Assembly: GCA_029262155.1 (NCBI GenBank)
Contig: JAJCZW010000195.1
Span: 1-50,791 of the forward strand
DNA length: 50,791 nucleotides
Direction: 5' to 3'
Source of the DNA: Gemmatimonadota bacterium
Lineage (GTDB): Bacteria; Gemmatimonadota; Gemmatimonadetes; Gemmatimonadales; GWC2-71-9
Shown here: positions 41,688-48,222 of the stretch, piece by piece
Numbering within the stretch: position 1 is the first letter of the stretch
How the letters are laid out: each line of letters opens with the position of its first letter
Translations under genes and position numbers: made by a program
The notes under the pieces: generated by a model
Told to the model about the DNA's origin: nothing
The model's input: only the letters and a program-made list of their open reading frames with translations
The model's database searches: none

Positions 41688-41965
41688 GGACTGTCCATCA
41701 CTTCGGCCTCGCGTTCCTGTTGGCACTCAGCATTGCGAGCCTCCCGGTAACGACCACCGCAGCGACAGAACGCACCCCAACCCCTCAGGCGGTTCAAGTC
41801 GAGGGCCGGGGACTCCTCAGCATCATTGGATGCGTGGGATGCGTGGCAGGAGGCTTGGCGATTGCAATGAATGGTGCGGCCGCTCTCCTCGCCGCTGCAT
41901 TCTCCGAAGGATCTGCCCTCGCCGTGGCCGGTTGCATTGCCATCTGCGCCGATGCCATAGGCTGA
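41684..41965 (+). CDS. Secreted four-cysteine hydrophobic peptide precursor 1 (bacteriocin-like)
   Basis: A 93-aa precursor. A Sec-type signal (FGLAFLLALSIASLPVTTTA) is followed by a polar stretch to residue 40, GRG at 41-43, then a hydrophobic Gly/Ala-rich core with Cys50-x2-Cys53 and Cys84-x3-Cys88, ending in ADAIG. Cysteine spacing, GRG position (7 residues before the first Cys) and C-terminal Gly match peptide 2. AGGAG 7 bases upstream; overlaps the C39 stop. It is likely matured at or near GRG and held by two disulphides. Role as antimicrobial or signal is inferred. Confidence 0.82.
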   Translation: MRTVHHFGLAFLLALSIASLPVTTTAATERTPTPQAVQVEGRGLLSIIGCVGCVAGGLAIAMNGAAALLAAAFSEGSALAVAGCIAICADAIG

Positions 41966-41999
41966 TACCACCCCTACCACCTTCGGAAGGAGCAAATCG

Positions 42000-42305
42000 A
42001 TGTCTCCAAGACTGATGACTCTGCGACAGGGACTCGCCGCCCTGCTCTTCGCCTTTCCCCTCTTGGGGTTTGCGCCCCCAGCGACTGCCACAGCCGACGA
42101 CCCTTCTCCAACCGCGTCAATCGAGCAGGTGGACGCACACCAGGTCATCGGACGCGGGATTCTGGCGAAGCTCGCGTGCATTGCCTGCCTCGCGGGACTC
42201 TTGTCTGTGGCAGGGTTTACGGTGGGTGGCATTCTGATCACAGCACTTGCCTATCCCGAAGTCACCGCACTTTGCGGATTGGGATGCGCCGTTGCATTTG
42301 GTTGA
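42000..42305 (+). CDS. Secreted four-cysteine hydrophobic peptide precursor 2 (bacteriocin-like)
   Basis: A 101-aa precursor paralogous to peptide 1. It has a signal peptide (GLAALLFAFPLLGFAPPATA), polar pro-region, GRG at 51-53, Cys60-x2-Cys63, hydrophobic core, Cys92-x3-Cys96 and C-terminal AVAFG. The two cores share GRG-[LI]-L and C-[VI]-[GA]-C-[VL]-A-G. GGAAGGAG lies 6-7 bases before the start. Located 34 bp after peptide 1. Two related peptides side by side suggest a two-peptide product or a duplicated precursor. Confidence 0.8.
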   Translation: MSPRLMTLRQGLAALLFAFPLLGFAPPATATADDPSPTASIEQVDAHQVIGRGILAKLACIACLAGLLSVAGFTVGGILITALAYPEVTALCGLGCAVAFG

Positions 42306-42326
42306 GCCGTCTCCGAGTGGCAAAGG

Positions 42327-42350
42327 CCCTCTCCCAGGCGAGGGGGAGGG
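42327..42350 (+). promoter_or_regulatory. Hairpin covering the ribosome site of the thioredoxin-like gene
   Basis: CCCTCTCCC pairs with GGGGGAGGG (one G-U) around the loop AGGCGA. The right arm is the only strong Shine-Dalgarno before the ATG at 42355, so the RNA stem would hide it. No U-run follows, which argues against a terminator. It sits just after the second peptide and could lower translation of downstream genes relative to the precursors. Confidence 0.55.
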
Positions 42351-42354
42351 TCCG

Positions 42355-42903
42355 ATGCTCGCACCACCGTCGATGTCGTCCGGGACGCGTTGGAAGGCAG
42401 GAGGTTTGCTCGGCGGATGTGGGCTCCTGGCGCTCTGGATCGCGCATGGGGTAGCCACCTCAAGGCTTGAGAAGATCGTCACACCATTTCCGGCCCACAA
42501 TCTCCGCGGTCAGCTGCCGAGTGGCGCCTCGTGGACCGGTGGAAGCGGTGGGGCGGAGATCCTCCTCTATGTCGATCAACACTGCGCCTACTGCAAAGAA
42601 GAGCTGCACGCCTGGTCGACCTCACTCGCGTTGACCTCAAGGACGCCAGCCCCTCGCGTCGTCTTGTCCCCACGCTCGGATACCCAGCACGACTCCTACC
42701 TTCCCTCTCGGTTTCGAGGAATGTGGATCCACGACCGTGACACCGTCATCGCTCGGGCGCTAGCCCTCAGAGGGGTCCCGACAACGGTCGTGATCATCGA
42801 TAACCGTGTGACCGCAATACGATCGGGCCTCACGTCGGCAGCAGCAAAAGACAGCCTGCTCCAGATCGTCAGCGTCTCGGGGCCGGCCGGAGGAGAGCTG
42901 TGA
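42355..42903 (+). CDS. Membrane-anchored thioredoxin-like protein of the peptide locus
   Basis: A 182-aa protein with a TM anchor (about 16-31: GGLLGGCGLLALWIA) and a thioredoxin-like fold outside. The active-site-like pair is Cys77-x2-Cys80 in LLYVDQHCAYCKEEL, with the cis-Pro in ALRGVPTTVVII. A DsbC/DsbE-like role is likely: making or shuffling the disulphides of the neighbouring four-cysteine peptides. The start at 42355 is set by GGGGGAGGG 4 bases upstream; the in-frame extension to 42247 lies in peptide 2. Its stop overlaps the next gene by 4 bases. Confidence 0.8.
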   Translation: MLAPPSMSSGTRWKAGGLLGGCGLLALWIAHGVATSRLEKIVTPFPAHNLRGQLPSGASWTGGSGGAEILLYVDQHCAYCKEELHAWSTSLALTSRTPAPRVVLSPRSDTQHDSYLPSRFRGMWIHDRDTVIARALALRGVPTTVVIIDNRVTAIRSGLTSAAAKDSLLQIVSVSGPAGGEL

Positions 42904-43574
42904 GTCCACCATTCAATACCACGAACGTCCGAAGGAGCAACCGGCTGGCTCACCAGCTTCAACTCTGTATTCCTACGATGAAAGAGATCGCGGTGGAACG
43001 CCCTTTAATCCCACCCATCCTGGTCGCGACGATCCTCGCACTGGGTGCGGCAGGTACGCTGGCGCCTCTGCTCCCATTGGCTTTCCGGAATTCCTCGCCC
43101 GCGCTGGCGGTCTCACTTCGTCAGTGGCTCTGGATCATCGGATTCCTCACTCCCCTCATTGTGGTGCTCAAAGGGACACTCTCTACCGGGCTCGCCTGGG
43201 GATGGCTGACCCTGAACGGCGTACCGGTCGCCCCACGCGCCCTCTTTTCCATCCTCTTTTATGGAGAGGCAGTGCTTGGCTTGCAAGGTGCCGTTATCGG
43301 GGCAGCACTCCGGTTTCTGGGGACGGCACGACTTCGCACACCAGCCGACCTTTTCCTGCCAACCGGAGCCGATCTCTTTGGCTTGCCCCATCACCCGTTG
43401 GCCCACGCCGTGGTTCAGCATCTCTCCATCTTTCATGTAGCATGGTTCACACTCCTGCTCGTCGGTCTGCCGGCTCTCACCACGTGCTCCCGACGCGTCG
43501 CAGGAAGCACTGCGCTCTTCCTCTGGACGGTATCGGTAGGAATAGATGCGGTGCGCGCGTGGGGACAGGTATGA
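42900..43574 (+). CDS. Polytopic membrane protein of the peptide locus
   Basis: A 224-aa protein with about five TM helices (about 37-60, 73-92, 110-135, 170-190, 195-215). I do not recognise the family with confidence; the arrangement is compatible with a Yip1-like membrane domain. The start is GTG with GGAGGAG about 3-9 bases upstream, overlapping the thioredoxin-like stop; its stop overlaps the ABC ATPase start. It could be an immunity or export component. Confidence 0.75.
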   Translation: MSPPFNTTNVRRSNRLAHQLQLCIPTMKEIAVERPLIPPILVATILALGAAGTLAPLLPLAFRNSSPALAVSLRQWLWIIGFLTPLIVVLKGTLSTGLAWGWLTLNGVPVAPRALFSILFYGEAVLGLQGAVIGAALRFLGTARLRTPADLFLPTGADLFGLPHHPLAHAVVQHLSIFHVAWFTLLLVGLPALTTCSRRVAGSTALFLWTVSVGIDAVRAWGQV

Positions 43575-44293
43575 CCGAAGCCGTCGCAGTGACCGATCTC
43601 GCGGTCCGCTACCCAGGCTTCACATTGCAGCCAGTTTCGCTCCGCATGGACCTCGGCGAGCGCGTCGCCCTCCTGGGGGCCAATGGATCTGGCAAGACAA
43701 CACTCCTCAACGCCATTGCAGGACGACGACCCGGGCATGGTGGGCAGATGCAGATCGTAGGACACCCACCCAACCCACCACCGTGGACTCTGAGCCAGTC
43801 GATCGGGTTCCTCGGCGACCATCTCCTCGGACTCGGATGGATGACCGTCGCAGAACATTTGCAATTCCTTCGTCCATTCTACCCCCGGTGGGACAGCGCA
43901 TATGTCGAGGAGCTGGTCGACCGACTTCAGATTCCTTGGCACACAAAGCTCGGCCATCTCTCGCGCGGGATGACGGTCAAACTTGGATTTGTCAGTGCGG
44001 AAGCCTTTCGCCCCCCGGTCCTTCTCATGGATGAACCAACGGCAGGCCTTGATCCGGTCGTCCGCAATGAACTCCTGGACGTCTTAGACAGTGCCTGCGG
44101 TCTTGGGCCTCGACTCGTCCTATTCTCAACCCATCTCCTCGAAGACGTGGAAACACTTGGAACACGGGTCATAGTCCTCCATGAGGGCCACGTTGTTATC
44201 GATCGATCGGTCGACGAGATCCAAGCCGATTCACATCAACCTTTTCACACCATTCTTCGGGGGCTCGTAACACTCCATGGACACGCGGCATAG
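43571..44293 (+). CDS. ABC transporter ATP-binding protein of the peptide locus
   Basis: A 240-aa ABC ATPase: Walker A GANGSGKTT (about 38-46), signature LSRGMTVKLG, Walker B VLLMDEPTAGLDP, H-loop STHLLEDVE. This is the small BcrA/LanF-like type paired with a separate permease. Such pairs often give self-immunity or export for peptide antibiotics. It starts at the 4-base overlap with the membrane protein and overlaps the permease by 17 bases. Confidence 0.93.
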   Translation: MTEAVAVTDLAVRYPGFTLQPVSLRMDLGERVALLGANGSGKTTLLNAIAGRRPGHGGQMQIVGHPPNPPPWTLSQSIGFLGDHLLGLGWMTVAEHLQFLRPFYPRWDSAYVEELVDRLQIPWHTKLGHLSRGMTVKLGFVSAEAFRPPVLLMDEPTAGLDPVVRNELLDVLDSACGLGPRLVLFSTHLLEDVETLGTRVIVLHEGHVVIDRSVDEIQADSHQPFHTILRGLVTLHGHAA

Positions 44294-44978
44294 GGCACTT
44301 CTCGCACTGGAACTCAGGCGGACTGCCCCAGGGACGTTTCGGTTTCTCGCGGTTGTCGCGCTGATCACGTTGGTCGCAACCCTCGTCGGGCAGGCAACAC
44401 CAGATACCCTGGCTATGGTCTGGACGGGACTCACGACGGGATACGTGGTACAGCTTCCACTCGCAGCGCTGCGCGATAAGATTGAGGGTGGAATGGAATT
44501 CCTTTGTAACCTCCCCATTCCACGATCCGGCCTAGCGACCGCTCGCCTCCTCGCAGGTGGCGTCCTGGCGCTCCCGGCGGCAGCGCATCTCTTCTTGGCC
44601 GCCTGGTATGTATTCCCCCTTCTTGAACTCCACCGGGGCGCCCTGTCACTTCTTTCCATCTTCGGAATCGCGTGGATCGGGTTCGCCGCGATCATCAACA
44701 CGATGACCGCACTGATCATCCGATATCGGATCCAGGACCTCACCAGTACGCCGCTGGTGATCGCCACCCTCGGAGGATTAGGCTTCGTCATGCTTCTCGA
44801 TCGCCTCGTGCCCGACCCGCAGGCGCTGCTTAGAACGCTCCTTCACCAGTGGTGGCTCCCTCCCATGGTGGTTGGCATCCTCCTGGCTGGTTCGCTTCTC
44901 CTGCTGGCGATTGCCCGCTGGGTCATGATTCGAGGCTTTACTGGATACACACCGCGAGGTGATTCGATCAGTTGGTAA
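44277..44978 (+). CDS. ABC-2-like permease of the peptide locus
   Basis: A 233-aa membrane protein with six hydrophobic segments (about 20-40, 45-65, 85-115, 118-140, 155-175, 195-215). The first loop LPLAALRDKIEGGMEFLCNLPI is typical of ABC-2/BcrB-like permeases. It begins inside the ATPase gene and ends before a 152-bp gap that precedes the kinase gene. Function with the ATPase is export or immunity; cargo not shown. Confidence 0.85.
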   Translation: MDTRHRALLALELRRTAPGTFRFLAVVALITLVATLVGQATPDTLAMVWTGLTTGYVVQLPLAALRDKIEGGMEFLCNLPIPRSGLATARLLAGGVLALPAAAHLFLAAWYVFPLLELHRGALSLLSIFGIAWIGFAAIINTMTALIIRYRIQDLTSTPLVIATLGGLGFVMLLDRLVPDPQALLRTLLHQWWLPPMVVGILLAGSLLLLAIARWVMIRGFTGYTPRGDSISW

Positions 44979-45130
44979 TCCCGTTCCATTGGGACAAGGG
45001 ACGGTGTGGAGGGACAGCCCGAGGAGGGGTGGGTCGAGATCTCCAAGACCGGGCAGGCGGCACCATTGAGTTTGCTGGGGCCTCACTGTTCCTCTAGACT
45101 TCAGATCACGATCCAACTTCCGGAGTCTGG

Positions 45131-46285
45131 ATGTCACCCCTCGATCCCTCGGCCAAGCCGATTCGGTACTGGCAGCGCCGTGGGACCCTGATCGCAGCTC
45201 TCTATCTCGCGGTGATGCTGGCCATCATTGAGGTGGGGCAAGTGTACTTCCGCTCCGCCCTAGAGGACTGGCCGATCTCGATCGGGGAAGCGGCTGTCCG
45301 AACGGTCGCATCCTGGATCTTGATCGGAGCCTTGCTCCCGCTCGTCCTCCTCATGGCAGAGCGACTTCCCTTGGCCCGCGGCGAACGGGTACGAGCCACC
45401 AGCATCCACATGGGTGTCTCAATCCTTTTTGGCCTCATTCATCTCAGTGGGATGGGCGTTGTGATCTGGCTCCAAGGCCACCAGGATCATCCCTTCACGG
45501 ACAATCTGGCATGGCTGCTCTCGGCGTACCTTGGCCTCGACATGTTGATCTACTGGGCCATCATCGGCGTGTCCCACACAGTTCGGTTCTATCATGAAGC
45601 ACGGGCACACTCGGTCAAAGCCGCTCGACTCGAGGTCAGCCTGAGTGAGGCACGATTGCGGGCGTTGCGAGCACAATTGAACCCACATTTTCTCTTTAAC
45701 ACGCTGAATGCCGTGAGTGGATTGGCCATTCGACATGGAGACGAGGACACTGCCGACGCACTCGGCCAGGTCAGCGAACTGATGCGATCGGCGATGGATG
45801 ACGATCGGGATCAGGAGATCACCCTTTCGGCCGAGCTCGACTTCACGACACGGTACCTCAACTTGCAACATCTCCGCTTTTCGGACCGGCTCTCGGTCGA
45901 TGTACAGGTCGGCGACGGGCTCGAAACAACGTTGGTTCCGGCCCTTCTGTTGCAACCACTCGTCGAGAATGCCCTCCTACACGGTATTGCGAATCATCCC
46001 GGCCCGGGGCGGGTGGCCATTACCGCCAGAGCCGTGGAAGGAGATAGGCTGCGAATTGAGGTCGAAGACTCGGGCCCAGGATTTGGTCCAGCAGCGTCGC
46101 GACGACCCGGCATCGGCATCGGGCTACGCAATACCCAGACGAGGCTGGCCCTGCTCTATCCCGATCAGCACTTTTTTGCCATCGGTTCCGCTCCCTCGGG
46201 AGGCGGCTTAGTCACCATTGACATCCCACTCAAGCACCAGCACGAGACCGATCCCGCTCGGCAGGCGGTGAGCCATGGGCCCTGA
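45131..46285 (+). CDS. LytS-type sensor histidine kinase (His_kinase PF06580)
   Basis: A 384-aa membrane kinase. Four TM helices lie at about 18-36, 58-76, 92-113 and 125-147, with only short loops. The transmitter has the family signature ALRAQLNPHFLFNTLNAV with phospho-acceptor His186, then LLLQPLVENALLHG and DSGPGFG in the HATPase domain. This class pairs with LytTR regulators and includes peptide-sensing kinases such as AgrC-like ones. The stop overlaps the LytTR gene start by 11 bases. No large sensor domain is present, so a membrane or peptide signal is plausible. Confidence 0.93.
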   Translation: MSPLDPSAKPIRYWQRRGTLIAALYLAVMLAIIEVGQVYFRSALEDWPISIGEAAVRTVASWILIGALLPLVLLMAERLPLARGERVRATSIHMGVSILFGLIHLSGMGVVIWLQGHQDHPFTDNLAWLLSAYLGLDMLIYWAIIGVSHTVRFYHEARAHSVKAARLEVSLSEARLRALRAQLNPHFLFNTLNAVSGLAIRHGDEDTADALGQVSELMRSAMDDDRDQEITLSAELDFTTRYLNLQHLRFSDRLSVDVQVGDGLETTLVPALLLQPLVENALLHGIANHPGPGRVAITARAVEGDRLRIEVEDSGPGFGPAASRRPGIGIGLRNTQTRLALLYPDQHFFAIGSAPSGGGLVTIDIPLKHQHETDPARQAVSHGP

Positions 46286-47099
46286 CGGCATTCGAACGCT
46301 AATCGCAGACGATGAACCGCTGGCCCGGGAGGGCCTCAAGGCACGGCTGGCGCGGGAGCCCGATATCAATATCGTCGGAGAGACGAAAGATGGCCCGGAG
46401 ACGGTCGCCGCCATCCGGTCACTCCAGCCTGACCTCGTCTTGCTCGATATTCAGATGCCCGGTATGAATGGCTTCGACGTCCTCGGCGCACTCGGCGATG
46501 ATCCGATGCCGATTGTGGTCTTTGTTACCGCGTTCGACCAGTTTGCCCTTCGCGCCTTTGACGCGCATGCCGAGGACTATCTCCTCAAACCCTTCACCGC
46601 AACGCGACTCCAGGAAGCGCTCTCCCGCGTCCGTCGCGAAATCGCCCGTGCAGAGACTCTGGCGGCGCATGACCGGTTCGCTGGACTTCTCGATACTTAT
46701 CGTTCAGAGGTGACGCGGGCCGGAGTGACCGGGGCACCAGCCACCGACACCCCCGAGAGCCCTCCCACTGGCCCCCATTCTTGGACGGCCCGCTTCACCG
46801 TCAAAGATAGCGAACGCTTTCTGATCATCCCGGTTGAGAGTGTCGATTGGATTGAGGCAGCGGGAAACTATGCCGTATTGCACACTTCAGGGGGAGCCTA
46901 CAAGATCCGCGATACGATGACTCACCTTGCGAAGGCGCTCAACCCCTTGCATTTCGCTCGAATCCATCGTTCGGCAATCGTTCAGATCAGCAAAGTCAAA
47001 GAGATCCGCCCGGAGTGGCACGGGGATTTCGATGTCGAATTGATCACGGGAACGATTGTACGGATGAGTCGTCACTACCGCGAGCGGCTGCTTACGTAG
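46275..47099 (+). CDS. LytTR-family response regulator
   Basis: A 274-aa regulator. The receiver (about 6-120) has Asp58 in LLDIQMPGMNG and Lys in YLLKPFTATRL. The LytTR DNA-binding domain (about 168-274) shows SVDWIEAAGNYAVLHTSGG, LNPLHFARIHRSAIVQISKV and VRMSRHYRERLL. LytTR domains bind paired imperfect direct repeats, often upstream of virulence or bacteriocin genes. It is co-transcribed with the kinase. Whether it controls the peptide genes just upstream is inferred from position. Confidence 0.95.
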   Translation: MGPDGIRTLIADDEPLAREGLKARLAREPDINIVGETKDGPETVAAIRSLQPDLVLLDIQMPGMNGFDVLGALGDDPMPIVVFVTAFDQFALRAFDAHAEDYLLKPFTATRLQEALSRVRREIARAETLAAHDRFAGLLDTYRSEVTRAGVTGAPATDTPESPPTGPHSWTARFTVKDSERFLIIPVESVDWIEAAGNYAVLHTSGGAYKIRDTMTHLAKALNPLHFARIHRSAIVQISKVKEIRPEWHGDFDVELITGTIVRMSRHYRERLLT

Positions 47100-47110
47100 G
47101 GTGTCGGACG

Positions 47111-47638
47111 TTAGACTGGGAGGGGAGCACCACTCGTCTTGATCGCATTGCCGCACCCGCCGCAGAACTTTTGTCCTGGGACGACTGCGGTGCCACAGAA
47201 AGCGCAAGCTTTATCCTGTACCAAGACGACACCGCACCCTGAACAAAAGCATGCATCCGCCTCAGGTCGTGGTCCGCAGGTCGGGCAGACCAAATGGCCC
47301 GACGGGAGATCAGCGGGTGATGGCCGGGCACGTTGTCCGGCGATCAGGGCTTCAATCTGACTATCGGCTGTCTCCTCCTCCTCGTTGCGGAGAGCCTGCA
47401 GTGCTTCGGCCGCATACCGCGACTGGAGCATCCGGTAATCTTCGTCCGACAGCTTCCCAGTTTCCCGATCGAGGTCCAGTTCCTTTAGTGCGAGCAGTGC
47501 GATGCCACGCGGCGTCTCATCCGGATCCTCAGGCTCGATCCACTCGGCCGCTGTGGTCGCGGGGCTCAGCAGTGGCTGGAAGATGAGCCACAACATCACC
47601 AGCGCGACAACCACGGCGGCTAGCATCTCGGCCCACAT
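47111..47638 (-). CDS. CcmI-like membrane protein with double zinc ribbon
   Basis: A 175-aa protein. The N-terminal TM helix and the following pattern RGIALLALKELDLDRETGKLSDEDYRMLQSRY match the CcmI N-terminal domain, which recruits apocytochrome with CcmH. Instead of the CcmI TPR tail it has two zinc ribbons: CPTCGPRPEADACFCSGCG and CAFCGTAVVPGQKFCGGCG. It starts 5 bp after the ccmH stop, so it is part of the ccm operon. It may guide apocytochrome or heme-lyase interaction. Confidence 0.75.
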   Translation of the reverse strand: MWAEMLAAVVVALVMLWLIFQPLLSPATTAAEWIEPEDPDETPRGIALLALKELDLDRETGKLSDEDYRMLQSRYAAEALQALRNEEEETADSQIEALIAGQRARPSPADLPSGHLVCPTCGPRPEADACFCSGCGVVLVQDKACAFCGTAVVPGQKFCGGCGNAIKTSGAPLPV

Positions 47639-47643
47639 CGGAG

Positions 47644-48222
47644 TCAGTCCACGACCTCAGACAGCGCTCGCTCCAGCCGAGCTTGGTCCTCTGCGCTGAC
47701 GTTCGCGGCGCCAGTCAGGACCGGGGCCGGAACGGGAGCAGCCGCTTGTCGCCGCATCAAGATGGCCGCGAGGAGGGTACCTGCGGCGGTGATGGCAAGC
47801 CCAGGCACGAGATATCCGGCAAGGTTGAATCCCTCGGGCGGGGGAGCCATGAGGATCTCCTCTCCGTATTCAGTCACAAACGCATCGATGATCTGGTCCG
47901 GTGTCGCTCCATTCTCGTGGAGGGCCACCACCTGCCGATGCAGCGCCGGAGAGACGGTACATGTGAAGTCGGTCGTGCGGCAGGTGAAGATGTCGAGATT
48001 GCAGCCGCAAGTACACTTCAGTTTGTGTTCGACTGTTTGAATGATTCCGTTGTTATCTCCCTCGACCACCGCGGGGCGGGACTGCACGGCCTCCGGGATA
48101 CTGAGACGGTCCGCCGGGGCCTCGGGGTCGCCGCCGGGCGATCCTTGCGTCGCTGCGTGGAGGGCTCGCCCGCCAACCAGCAGGGCACTGATACTTGTGA
48201 AAAAGGAACGTCGAGAAATCAT
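47644..48222 (-). CDS. ccmH: Cytochrome c maturation protein CcmH
   Basis: A 192-aa protein. The twin-arginine-like start SRRSFFTSISALLVGG suggests Tat export. The redox motif appears as LKCTCGCNLDIFTC, the C-x-C-G-C-N variant of the CcmH LRCxxC motif, with further cysteines in CRTTDFTC. The helical bundle GATPDQIIDAFVTEYGEEILMAPP is the family hallmark, followed by a C-terminal TM helix (about 135-158). CcmH reduces apocytochrome cysteines before haem attachment. Its start overlaps the ccmF stop by 4 bases. A separate CcmG is not seen. Confidence 0.9.
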   Translation of the reverse strand: MISRRSFFTSISALLVGGRALHAATQGSPGGDPEAPADRLSIPEAVQSRPAVVEGDNNGIIQTVEHKLKCTCGCNLDIFTCRTTDFTCTVSPALHRQVVALHENGATPDQIIDAFVTEYGEEILMAPPPEGFNLAGYLVPGLAITAAGTLLAAILMRRQAAAPVPAPVLTGAANVSAEDQARLERALSEVVD

